Below are positions 18,775 through 27,088 of a DNA stretch of 64,000 bases, piece by piece. The notes below the pieces were generated by a model. The model ran no database searches. It saw only the letters and a list, made by a program, of their open reading frames with translations, and was not told the DNA's origin. The number at the start of each line of letters is the position of its first letter. Position 1 is the first letter of the stretch. The DNA is from Streptomyces sp. GKU 895 (lineage in GTDB: Bacteria; Actinomycetota; Actinomycetes; Streptomycetales; Streptomycetaceae). The stretch spans positions 1-64,000 of the forward strand of contig MWJO01000033.1 of the NCBI GenBank assembly GCA_002027195.1, given 5' to 3'. The position numbers and the translations under genes were made by a program.

Positions 18775-20248
18775 TTACCAGAAGGCGGGCAGGCTGTAGC
18801 GGTAGGTGTTGGTGCGATGCCAGTCGTGGTTGCCGTCGACCCAGGTGGCCACGCCCTTGAGGAAGCGCACCACGGGGGGTAGCGGGCAGGCCGCGGCCAG
18901 GTCGGCCGCCGCCGCCTCGAAGGCGTGCATGAGGTCGTTGTGGACCTCGACCGCCTTGAGATAGGCGTCGCGTTCCGAGAGCTTCTCCCGTTCGGCGATC
19001 ACCACGGGCAGGTTCAGGTGCCGGCCGGGGGCGGCGAGTTCCTTGGTGTACGAGTACAGGTCGTTGACGATGGTGGTCGCGTTGCCGGCCAGGGCGATGA
19101 CGCGCTGCATCTCCGGCCGGGCGTGCAGGTCGGCTGGTAGTTCGTAGCCTCCGATGGTGTCGGTGATGGTGGGGCAGGGGCGGAAGTTGTTGAACTGGCG
19201 CATGGCCAGGTACTCCCACACCTCCGGGACGTGGTCGGTCTCGGCCCAGGCGGCCTCGGCCAGGTAACCCATGTGCAGCCGGGCCATGTCGTGGCGGTAG
19301 CGGTCGACCTGGGAGGGCGAGGCCATGGCGGTGAAGTAGTCCATGGCACTGCGATAGGCGCGCCGCGGCGGGTCCGAGCCGAGCGACTCCAGCCAGGACG
19401 GCGCGTACTCCGGGGTGGTGTGGAGCGGGTCGAGCGCGGTGTGGGCCAGCAGGAGGCGGCCGCCGAGGCCGACGGGTGAGCCGCCGTGGTCCTCGCAGTA
19501 GCAGTCGTCGACCGCGTTCTCCGCGACCATCAGCCGGGTGGCGATCATGAGGTGATCGACCGTGGGGGCGTCGGGATGGCAGCCGACCATGTACCGGCCG
19601 ACCGAGAAGCCGTCGAACTGCCCCTCCCACTCCTCGGGATAGAGCTGGACTCGTCCTCGGCCCAGCCGCTTGATCCGCCGGCTCACCTCCTCGACGCGCG
19701 CGGGGTCGGCTCCGGGATCGGGTGGTGGTAGAGGCCGGGTACGGCCTGGCCTTCGGCAGGTGGCGCGGTGGCCGGGGGCGCCGGGACGGCTTCCGGCGGC
19801 GGCCGGTGCGCGGTGCGGGCGAGGGACAGCGAGGCCGTGCCCAGGCCGGTGGGTCCGCCCAGGACCGCTCGACCCCCGACGTGGTCTCGGACGAGGGCGC
19901 GGACACGGCCTCCGGCAGGGGCGGAGCGGCGGATTCCGTGACAGTGGCCGGCGGTGACGGAACCGCCCCCGTGGAACTGCCCGCCAGTGACAGCGAGTTG
20001 GTGCCCAGTCCGGTCGGCCCGCCCAGGACCCGCTGAAAGACGGGTTCGGCAGAGGGTTCGGCAGGCGTGCCGGCGACCGGCGAAGGCGGCGGGGGAGCGG
20101 TCGCCGGATGCAGTACGGCATCGAGTCCGAAGGCGGCCGCGGTGATCGGAGGATCGGGGACGGCCGGGGTCGGAACCTCCGGCACGGCGCCGGAAGGCAG
20201 CGACCGCTGCCCGGGGATGGACGGTCCAGGGGGCCCGGATTCGGGCAT
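18775..20248 (-). CDS. 2-methylisoborneol synthase with encapsulin cargo domain, with two apparent frameshifts
   Basis: Class I terpene cyclase that turns 2-methylgeranyl diphosphate into 2-methylisoborneol. The catalytic part has the acidic motif DDCYCED and NSE motif NDLYSYTKE, plus WHRTNTYRYSLPAFW at the end. The first about 190 residues are Pro/Ala-rich and disordered and carry two copies of VLGGPTGLGT-x-SLSLA, matching the cargo-loading region described for this family. The frame breaks near 19864 and 19708; restoring one C (plus strand) or G at each joins all three parts. ATG 20248 follows AAGGAG. It is the presumed cargo of the shell encoded just upstream. Confidence 0.92.
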
Positions 20249-20302
20249 CCACTACTCCTTGCTGTGGTGTCGGGGACAGGCTCGCTCAGCGCGCAGGGGG
20301 CG

Positions 20303-21718
20303 TCAGTCGCGACCGCGGGCGATCTGCACGTTCTCCATGACGCCGAGCGCGTCGGGCACGAGCACCGCGGCGGAGTAGTACGTGCTGACGAGGTAGGACA
20401 TGACGGCCTGCTCGTTGATGCCCATGAAGCGCGCCGAGAGCCCCGGTTCGACCTCGTCCGGCAGTCCGGTCTGCCACAGGCCGATGACCCCTTGGCTTTT
20501 CTCGCCCGTGCGCATGGCGATGATGGAGCTGGTCTGCTCCCTGCTGATCGGGATCTTGTTGCAGGGCAGGATCGGAACCCCGCGCCAGGCCGGCACGGAC
20601 TGCCCGCCGACATCGACGTGGTCCGGGTAGAGCCCGTAGGCGTTGAAGCCGCGGCCGATGGCGGCGATCGTCCGGGGGTGGGCGAGGAAGAACTTGGTGC
20701 CGCGGCGGCGACAGAGCAGATCGTCCATGTCGTCCGGGGTGGGCGGGCCGGAGTGGGGCTGGATGCGCTGCTTGAAGTCGACGTTGTGGAGCAGCCCGAA
20801 CTCACGGTTGTTGATGAGCTCGTGCTCCTGGCGCTCACGCAACGCCTCGATGGTCAGCCGGAGTTGCTCCTCGGTCTGGTTCATCGGCCCGTTGTAGAGG
20901 TCGGCCACCCGGGTGTGGATCCTCAGGACGGTCTGCGCGACGGAGAGTTCGTACTCCCGGGGCTTCAACTCGTAGTCCACGAAGGTGTTCGGCACGTCGA
21001 CCTCGCCGACATGGCCGGCCGACACGGCGATCTCCGCCTCGCCGTGCTTGTTCTGCGGTCGCCGTGCGCTGGAGCCGAACTCGGTGAGGTGGGCCTGAAG
21101 GCCGGGAGCGGAGTCCCGTACGGCGGCGAAGTCGGCGCGGGAGAGGGTGAGAAGGGTGCCGGAGGTCTCGGCGGTGGCCGTGTACTCGTGGCAGGCGTCC
21201 GGGTCGAGGAGGGCGTCCTCACCGAAATGGGCGCCGTCGGCGAGGACCGCGATGGCGATCTCCCCGCCGTACTTGCCCTCACCGGACTGGCTGATCCGCC
21301 CGTCGGCGATCAGATGGATGCGGTCGGCCGGGCTGCCGCGCGAGGCGATGACCTCGCCGGCGGCGAAGTCGCGCTGGGCGCAGCGGTCGGCGAGCGCGGT
21401 GAGGACGTCCAGGTCCTCGAAGCCCCGCAGCAGGGCCAGTTCGCCGAGTTCCCGGGGGATCACCCGGACCGTGGCTCCCTCCTGCACGAACTCGATGCGA
21501 CCGTCGCCGAGGGTATGGCGCAACCGCCGGTTGACCCGGTAGGCGCCGCCCTTGGTCTCGACCCAGGGGAGCATCCGCAGCAGCCAACGGGAGGTGATCT
21601 CCTGCATCTGCGGGGCGGACTTCGTGGTGGTGGTGAGGTTGCGCGCGGCGGCGGTGCTCAGGGACTGCTGCGGCGCGGCTGGTGCGGCCTCGGTCTCCGG
21701 GCTGCTGTCCACGGTCAT
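20303..21718 (-). CDS. Family 2B encapsulin shell protein with cyclic-nucleotide-binding domain (EshA-like)
   Basis: Shell protein of a protein nanocompartment. It has 471 residues from ATG 21718: a short N-arm, an HK97-type fold split by an inserted cNMP-binding domain at about residues 94-210 (IASRGSPADRIHLIADGRIS, then DGAHFGEDALLDP), then the long HK97 P- and A-domain part ending ENVQIARGRD. The family includes S. griseus EshA and the SCO7699 neighbour of the S. coelicolor 2-MIB genes. It is first in the operon, 54 bases before its cargo gene. AAGGAG lies about 12 bases before the ATG; an in-frame start at 21898 is not supported. Confidence 0.93.
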   Translation of the reverse strand: MTVDSSPETEAAPAAPQQSLSTAAARNLTTTTKSAPQMQEITSRWLLRMLPWVETKGGAYRVNRRLRHTLGDGRIEFVQEGATVRVIPRELGELALLRGFEDLDVLTALADRCAQRDFAAGEVIASRGSPADRIHLIADGRISQSGEGKYGGEIAIAVLADGAHFGEDALLDPDACHEYTATAETSGTLLTLSRADFAAVRDSAPGLQAHLTEFGSSARRPQNKHGEAEIAVSAGHVGEVDVPNTFVDYELKPREYELSVAQTVLRIHTRVADLYNGPMNQTEEQLRLTIEALRERQEHELINNREFGLLHNVDFKQRIQPHSGPPTPDDMDDLLCRRRGTKFFLAHPRTIAAIGRGFNAYGLYPDHVDVGGQSVPAWRGVPILPCNKIPISREQTSSIIAMRTGEKSQGVIGLWQTGLPDEVEPGLSARFMGINEQAVMSYLVSTYYSAAVLVPDALGVMENVQIARGRD

Positions 21719-22063
21719 CGGGGTGGGCTGCTCCTTGTGTGGCCGGACGGTCGCGCACAGCTGTGCGCCGGTCGGGAGTCGGGGAGGATGGGGCGACGGA
21801 ACGGGACGGCGGCGGTGATCCATCCACCGCAGGACCGTAACGGCCGGTTGCGCCGCCTCGCCCGGAGAAGCCAGCTGCTTCCTTCGAAGCGGTGACAATC
21901 ATTCGAATACGGTTTATCGGTCCAAGAGCGACATCGCGCCACTCTTCGCGGGCCGCCGCAGCGCCCGTAGGCCTCTCACCAGGCCGAACGGCGTCCGGCA
22001 GCGGTCGAGTGATACATGATCAAGCCGCACCGATGCGAAAGCCGGCAGGAAGGAAGACCCACC
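21719..22063. other. Divergent intergenic region between encapsulin and Imm-5-like genes
   Basis: 345 bases without a supported gene. It must hold the promoters of the 2-MIB operon (minus) and of the Imm-5-like gene (plus). The only marked element is a palindrome ATTCGAAT at 21901-21908 followed by an AT-richer stretch (ATACGGTTTATCGG). No confident -35/-10 pair or CRP-type site was identified. Confidence 0.5.
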
Positions 22064-22579
22064 GTGATCCTCCCGAAGGTCAGGGACCCCCGCTTCGTCA
22101 CGATCCGCCGGGGCGGCACCCTCACCGACGCCGATCACCATCTCCTCGCCCTCTGGGCGGCAGCCTGCGCGGAACACGTCCTCGGCCTCTTCGAGACGGC
22201 GCGACCCGAGGACCCGCGTCCGCGCCGGGCCATCGAGCACGCCCGCGCCTGGACACGCGGCGAGGTCAGGATGATGGAGGCCCGGGCGGCAGGCGGCCAT
22301 GCCATGGGCGCCGCTCGCGACCTGCGGGGAGCGGCCCGGCACGCCGCCTACGCCGCCGGTCAGGCCGCGGTCGTCGCACACGTCGCCGCGCACGAACTCG
22401 GCGCGGCCGCCTACGCGATCAAAGCCGTACGCGCCGCCGCACCGAAAACCGAGAGCGAGGCGGCGGGCCGACGCGAGTGCCAATGGCAGCGCGATCAGCT
22501 TCCGGAGACGATTCGCGAACTGGTCCTCGACGACCAGCGGTTGCGGAACGACATCTGCTGGTCCGTCTTCGACTGCTGA
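22064..22579 (+). CDS. Putative immunity protein (Imm-5-like domain)
   Basis: 171 residues from GTG 22064 with AGGAAGGAAG at 8 bases' spacing. The N-terminus (VRDPRFVTIRRGGTLTDADH) and the all-alpha, Ala-rich repeats (RPRRAIEHARAWTRGEVRMM, HAAYAAGQAAVVAHVAAHEL) match the Imm-5-like family annotated in Streptomyces as putative immunity proteins. No toxin gene is adjacent. Immunity function is only by family name; the shape could equally serve another helical-bundle role. Confidence 0.75.
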   Translation: MILPKVRDPRFVTIRRGGTLTDADHHLLALWAAACAEHVLGLFETARPEDPRPRRAIEHARAWTRGEVRMMEARAAGGHAMGAARDLRGAARHAAYAAGQAAVVAHVAAHELGAAAYAIKAVRAAAPKTESEAAGRRECQWQRDQLPETIRELVLDDQRLRNDICWSVFDC

Positions 22580-22606
22580 CCCCACGGACGGCGTGGAGCG
22601 GACGGG

Positions 22607-22646
22607 TTGACGACGGTCCTGCTCGCTGGGCTATGTTGCGGAACAT
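22607..22646 (+). promoter_or_regulatory. Promoter and inverted repeat upstream of the dienelactone-hydrolase gene
   Basis: TTGACG (22607-22612), a 19-base spacer, then TATGTT (22632-22637). ATGTT-GCGG-AACAT (22633-22646) is a perfect inverted repeat overlapping the -10 element, a natural repressor site. Transcription would start close to the ATG at 22645. Confidence 0.5.
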
Positions 22647-22701
22647 GACTACCGGGACGGCATCGCGCCACACACGGACAGGTGACCCGGTGCTGTTCTG
22701 A
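22645..22701 (+). CDS. Possible leaderless 18-residue leader peptide
   Basis: MTTGTASRHTRTGDPVLF followed by TGA. The ATG lies about 8 bases after the -10-like TATGTT, so the message would be leaderless. A strong hairpin follows 39 bases later, the arrangement of an attenuator. Its composition (three Arg/His pairs, no codon run) does not point to one amino acid. It could be a chance ORF. Confidence 0.35.
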   Translation: MTTGTASRHTRTGDPVLF

Positions 22702-22739
22702 GCGCCGAACGGGCCGGTGCGGGCCCGCTGTTGGACCGA

Positions 22740-22765
22740 GGAGCCCGTGCCGCCGCGCGGGCTCC
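22740..22765 (+). terminator. Hairpin between leader peptide and dienelactone-hydrolase gene
   Basis: GGAGCCCG (22740-22747) pairs perfectly with CGGGCTCC (22758-22765). It lies inside the transcribed leader, 54 bases before the coding start, so it could act as an attenuator. Confidence 0.5.
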
Positions 22766-22818
22766 GCCTCCGTCGTGTTGATCGCAGGCTCGACACATCC
22801 ACCACGACAGGAGAGTTC

Positions 22819-23556
22819 ATGACCGTCTCGACGCTGCTGATTCCCACCGCGGACGGCCGGGCCGACGCCTTCGCCGCCTTCCCCGACCACGGCGCGCACC
22901 ACCCCGGCGTGCTGATGTACCCGGACGGCTTCGGCATCCGGCCCGTGCTGCGGGACATGGCCCGTCAACTGGCCGCACACGGCTACTACGTGCTCGTGCC
23001 CAACCTCTTCTACCGGCACGGCCCGGCACCGGTGACCGACCTCCCCGAGCACATCGGAGAACAGGCCCGGCCCGCGATCTTCGCCCGGTTGATGCCCCTG
23101 ATCGAGGCGCACACCCCGGAACGCGTCCTGAGCGACGCGGACGCCTATCTCAGGTTCCTCACCGCTCAGCCCGAGGTCAGCGCCGGACCGGTCGCGGTGA
23201 CCGGCTACTGCATCGGCGGCCTGTCGGCCACCCGCACCGCCACGGCTCACCCCGGCCGGGTGGCCGCCCTCGCCGCGTTCCACGCCCCCGTGGGAGCCGA
23301 CGGACCGGACAGCCTGGCCGAGCTCACCGCGGAGGTCCACTTCGGCCACGCCGAGAGCGACCTGACGCCCGAGGCCCTCGGCGAGCTCGACAAGGCCCTG
23401 GACGCGGCGGGTGTCACCTACACCTCCGAGATCTACCCCGGTACCGTCCACGGCTTCACCATGTCCGACACCGACGCCTTCGACGCCACCGCCTTGCGGC
23501 TCCACTGGGATCGCCTGCTGCCCCTTCTCGGCCGCACCTTGTCCGGCAGGACCTGA
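22819..23556 (+). CDS. Dienelactone hydrolase family protein
   Basis: Alpha/beta-hydrolase of 245 residues. The nucleophile is in the family elbow GYCIGG (Cys), with the acid in the HFGHAESDLTPE region and the histidine in GTVHGF. A Cys nucleophile is the hallmark of true DLH proteins. ATG 22819 is preceded by ACAGGAGAG. It may cleave lactone or ester intermediates of aromatic catabolism, and a beta-ketoadipate gene set begins about 1 kb downstream, but it is not in that operon. The substrate is unknown. Confidence 0.88.
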   Translation: MTVSTLLIPTADGRADAFAAFPDHGAHHPGVLMYPDGFGIRPVLRDMARQLAAHGYYVLVPNLFYRHGPAPVTDLPEHIGEQARPAIFARLMPLIEAHTPERVLSDADAYLRFLTAQPEVSAGPVAVTGYCIGGLSATRTATAHPGRVAALAAFHAPVGADGPDSLAELTAEVHFGHAESDLTPEALGELDKALDAAGVTYTSEIYPGTVHGFTMSDTDAFDATALRLHWDRLLPLLGRTLSGRT

Positions 23557-23595
23557 GCCTCCCGTACGGGCGTGGGCCGGGCGTCGTACGACGCT

Positions 23596-24475
23596 TCAGA
23601 ACGCCGACCGGATGATCCCCACCGTCCGCGCCAGATGCGGTTCGGCGCGGTCGGCGCGGTGGGCGACGGCCAGTTCCACGCGGGCGCCGGCCCCGGCCAG
23701 CGGCAGATAGGCCACGCCGTCGAGCGTCAGCGCGGTCACGGGCTCGGGTACGACGGCGACGCCGAGGCCGCCGGCCACCAGGGTGACGAGCGTCGAGGTC
23801 TCGCCGACCTCGTGCCGGATGTGCGGCTCGACGCCGGCGTCCCGCATCAGGCCCAGCACCACGTCGTACATCACGACCGGCGGTCGGCCGAGTGCACGAT
23901 CAGGTCGGCGCCGGCGAGGTCCGCGACGCGCAGCCGCTTGCGCCCGGCGAGCCGGTGCCGACCGGCACGGCGACCACCAGCCGGTCCCGGCGCAGGGTGT
24001 GCACCGCGAGGGACAGGTCGGCCGCCGTCGGGCGCAGCAGCGCGACGTCGATCGCGCCCGTGCGCAGCGCCTCGACCTGGTCGGGGGCGAGCATCTCGCC
24101 GCGGAAGGAGAAGTCGACGCCGGGGAGTTCCTCCGTGAGCCGCCGGGAGAGCGCGGGCAGCAGGCTGTACGTCGCCGAGCCCACGCACCCGATCGCGAGG
24201 TGGCCCACCGACCCGGCGGCGACCCGGCGGGCATGCTGTCCGGCCTCGTCGACCTCGGCGAGGATCGCGCGCGCCCGCTCCAGATAGGCGCGGCCCGCCT
24301 CGGTGAGGTCGACGCGACGGGTGGTGCGGTGCAGCAGCTCGACGCCGAGTTCTGCCTCCAGCTGGCGGATCTGCTGCGAGAGCGGTGGCTGCGCCATGTG
24401 CAGCCGCTCGGCGGCACGGCCGAAGTGCCGCTCCTCGGCCACCGCGACGAAGTACCTGAGATGCCGCAGATCCAT
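23596..24475 (-). CDS. LysR-family regulator of the pca genes, with two apparent frameshifts
   Basis: The N-terminal helix-turn-helix is textbook LysR (MDLRHLRYFVAVAEERHFGR, then AAERLHMAQPPLSQQIRQLE). The effector domain continues through three frames: HRLAGRKRLRVADLAGADLI after about 23956, then VVMYDVVLGLMRDAGVEPHI after about 23880. Two restored bases give 293 residues, the normal length. It is divergent from pcaF with a LysR box between them, so it is the likely activator of beta-ketoadipate degradation. Confidence 0.87.
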
Positions 24476-24484
24476 ATGTCGTCC

Positions 24485-24521
24485 ATATCAATCGACGCGG
24501 ATATACGTACTTCAGGATATC
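24485..24521. promoter_or_regulatory. LysR box and adjacent GATATC site
   Basis: ATATC-N10-GATAT (24485-24504) is a perfect interrupted palindrome containing the T-N11-A core typical of LysR recognition. A second site, GATATC (24516-24521), follows 12 bases later, fitting the usual recognition-plus-activation arrangement. The gap between the two genes is 71 bases. Confidence 0.7.
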
Positions 24522-24546
24522 TAGCGCGCGGACTACCGTCGTCACC

Positions 24547-25752
24547 ATGACCGCATTCCTCTACGCCGCCACCCGGACGCCGTTCGGCCGCTTCAACGGC
24601 GCGCTGGCCGGCGTCCGCCCCGACGACCTCGCCGCCGCCGCGATCACCTCGACGCTCGCGAGGGTGCCGCACCTCGACCCCGCCGCGATCGACGACGTGG
24701 TCTGGGGCAACGCCAACGGCGCCGGCGAGGAGAACCGCAACGTCGGCCGCATGGCGGCACTGCTCGCCGGACTCCCGGTCAGCGTGCCCGGCACCACGGT
24801 CAACCGGCTCTGCGGCTCCAGCCTCGACGCGGCGATGACGGCGAGCCGCACGATCGAGTCCGGCGACGCCGAGGTGGTGCTGACCGGCGGTGTCGAATCG
24901 ATGACGCGCGCGCCCTGGGTGCTGCCCAAGTCGGCGAAGCCGTTCCCGGTCGGCGATGTCACCGCGGTCTCCACCACGCTCGGCTGGCGGCTGGTCAACC
25001 CGCGCATGCCGAAGGAGTGGACGATCAGCCTCGGCGAGGCCAACGAACAGCTCCGGGAGCGCTTCGGCATCACCCGGGAGCGGCAGGACGAGTTCGCCGC
25101 CCGCTCCCACCGACTCGCCCACGCCGCCTGGGAGTCCGGCTTCTACGACGATCTGGTCGCGCCGGTCGAGGGCGTGGACCTGACCCGCGACGAGGGCATC
25201 CGCCCCGGCTCCACGCCCGAGACGCTCGCCGGGCTCAAGCCCGTCTTCCGTACCCCCGAACAGGGCGGCACCATCACCGCGGGCAACGCCAGCCCGCTCA
25301 ACGACGGCGCCTCCGCGGTGCTGCTGGGCAGCGAGCGGGCGGCGGCCACGATCGGCACCGACCCGATCGCCCGCATCGCAGGCCGCGGCGTCATGGCCCT
25401 GGAACCCCAGGCCTTCGGCTACGCCCCCGTCGAGGCCGCCAACCGTGCACTGGCCCGGGCCGGGATCGGCTGGGACCAGGTGGGCGCCGTCGAACTCAAC
25501 GAGGCCTTCGCCGTGCAGTCCCTCGCCTGCCTCGACGCGTGGAAGATCGACCCCGCGATCGTCAACCAGAAGGGCGGCGCCATCGCCATCGGCCACCCGC
25601 TGGGCGCCTCGGGCGGCCGTGTCCTCGCCACACTGGCCAAGGTGCTGCGCGAGACGGGGCAGCGCTACGGCGTCGCCGCGATCTGCATCGGCGTCGGCCA
25701 GGGCCTGGCCGTCGTACTGGAGAACTGCGATGTCACGGGGGAGGGCCGATGA
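24547..25752 (+). CDS. pcaF: 3-oxoadipyl-CoA thiolase
   Basis: Cleaves beta-ketoadipyl-CoA to succinyl-CoA and acetyl-CoA. 401 residues with catalytic Cys in NRLCGSSLDA, the His in GGAIAIGHPLGASGGR and the second Cys near CIGVGQG. The start MTAFLYAATRTPFGRFNGAL has no clear ribosome site, so it may be leaderless. The assignment to pcaF over a general acetyl-CoA acetyltransferase rests on the two CoA-transferase genes that follow with 4-base overlaps and the divergent LysR. Confidence 0.9.
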   Translation: MTAFLYAATRTPFGRFNGALAGVRPDDLAAAAITSTLARVPHLDPAAIDDVVWGNANGAGEENRNVGRMAALLAGLPVSVPGTTVNRLCGSSLDAAMTASRTIESGDAEVVLTGGVESMTRAPWVLPKSAKPFPVGDVTAVSTTLGWRLVNPRMPKEWTISLGEANEQLRERFGITRERQDEFAARSHRLAHAAWESGFYDDLVAPVEGVDLTRDEGIRPGSTPETLAGLKPVFRTPEQGGTITAGNASPLNDGASAVLLGSERAAATIGTDPIARIAGRGVMALEPQAFGYAPVEAANRALARAGIGWDQVGAVELNEAFAVQSLACLDAWKIDPAIVNQKGGAIAIGHPLGASGGRVLATLAKVLRETGQRYGVAAICIGVGQGLAVVLENCDVTGEGR

Positions 25753-26444
25753 GCCGGGCGAAGATCGTCGAGAGCGCGGACGCCGCGGTCGCCGGGATCG
25801 AGGACGGCTCCACCGTCCTCGTCGGCGGATTCGGACTGGCCGGGATGCCCTTCGACCTGATCGACGCGCTCATCCGGCAGGGCGCGAAGGACCTCACGAT
25901 CGTGTCCAACAACGCGGGCAACGGCGACGTCGGACTGGCCGCGCTGCTGGCCGCCGGACGGGTGCGCAAAGTGCTGTGCTCCTTTCCGCGCCAGGCCGAC
26001 TCCTGGGTCTTCGACGACCTCTACCGCGCCGGGAAGATCGAGCTGGAGGTGGTGCCGCAGGGCAATCTCGCCGAGCGGATGCGCGCGGCCGGGGCCGGGA
26101 TCGGCGCCTTCTACTGCCCGACCGCGGTCGGCACACCGCTGGCCGAGGGCAAGGAGGTGCGGGAGATCGACGGCCGCACGTATCTGCTGGAGTACCCGAT
26201 CAAGGGCGACTACGCGCTGATCGGCGCCCATGCCGCGGACACGCTGGGCAACCTCGTCTACCGCAAGACCGCCCGCAACTTCGGACCGGTCATGGCCACC
26301 GCCGCGACGACCACCATCGTCCAGGTCGAGCAGGTCGTCGAGGCCGGCGAACTCGACCCCGAGGCCGTCGTCACCCCGTCCATCTACGTCGACCGGATCG
26401 TCCAGGTGACGGCCCGTCACTACACCGTCCAGGGGGCACGATGA
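25749..26444 (+). CDS. pcaI: 3-oxoadipate CoA-transferase subunit A
   Basis: 231 residues. Transfers CoA from succinyl-CoA to beta-ketoadipate together with subunit B. The N-terminal loop TVLVGGFGLAGMPFDLIDAL carries the subunit A GGFGxxGxP signature, and LTIVSNNAGNGDVGLAALL follows. ATG 25749 overlaps the thiolase stop (ATGA), and its own stop overlaps the next gene in the same way, so the three are a tightly coupled operon. Confidence 0.9.
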   Translation: MSRAKIVESADAAVAGIEDGSTVLVGGFGLAGMPFDLIDALIRQGAKDLTIVSNNAGNGDVGLAALLAAGRVRKVLCSFPRQADSWVFDDLYRAGKIELEVVPQGNLAERMRAAGAGIGAFYCPTAVGTPLAEGKEVREIDGRTYLLEYPIKGDYALIGAHAADTLGNLVYRKTARNFGPVMATAATTTIVQVEQVVEAGELDPEAVVTPSIYVDRIVQVTARHYTVQGAR

Positions 26445-27088
26445 CCACCGCGTACACCGACCACCGTCTCTCGATGGACGAGCTGGCCGCCGTCATCGCC
26501 CGCGACATCCCGGCCGGGTCCTTCGTCAACCTCGGCATCGGACAGCCCACCAAGATCGCCGACCATCTGCCGGCCGGCTCCGGTGTGGTGCTGCACACCG
26601 AGAACGGCATGCTCAACATGGGCCCGAAGGCCGAGGGCGACGCGATCGACCCCGACCTGACCAACGCCGGCAAGGTCCCGGTGACCGAACTGCCGGGAGC
26701 TGCCTACTTCCACCACGCCGACTCCTTCGCCATGATGCGCGGCGGACATCTCGACGTCTGCGTCCTCGGCGCCTACCAGGTCGCCTTCAACGGTGACCTC
26801 GCCAACTGGACCACCGGGAAACCCGACGACATCCCCGCCGTCGGCGGTGCCATGGACCTCGCCATCGGCGCCAAGGACGTCTACGTGATGATGACCCTGT
26901 TCACCCGCACCGGCGAACCCAAGCTCGTACCGCGCTGCACCTACCCGCTCACCGGCGTCGGCTGCGTCAGCCGCGTCTACACCGACCACGGCGTCTTCGA
27001 CGTCGGCCCCGACGGCGTACGCATCCGGGAGACGTACGGCATCGACGCCGGCGAACTCGCGCACCGGTGCGGCATCACGCTGCCCTAG
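26441..27088 (+). CDS. pcaJ: 3-oxoadipate CoA-transferase subunit B
   Basis: 215 residues with the subunit B hallmark HTENGMLNMGP containing the catalytic glutamate (ENG), SFVNLGIGQPTKIADHL before it and GAYQVAFNGDLANWTTG after. It partners PcaI. Its stop codon shares the CTAG at 27085-27088 with the stop of the convergent response regulator gene, so there is no intergenic DNA at the operon end. Confidence 0.92.
   Translation: MTTAYTDHRLSMDELAAVIARDIPAGSFVNLGIGQPTKIADHLPAGSGVVLHTENGMLNMGPKAEGDAIDPDLTNAGKVPVTELPGAAYFHHADSFAMMRGGHLDVCVLGAYQVAFNGDLANWTTGKPDDIPAVGGAMDLAIGAKDVYVMMTLFTRTGEPKLVPRCTYPLTGVGCVSRVYTDHGVFDVGPDGVRIRETYGIDAGELAHRCGITLP

Noticed and set aside
22745..22800. Alternative upstream start for the dienelactone hydrolase at 22717
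   Set aside because: It would read through the hairpin and lacks a ribosome site; ATG 22819 has ACAGGAGAG and gives the family N-terminus.
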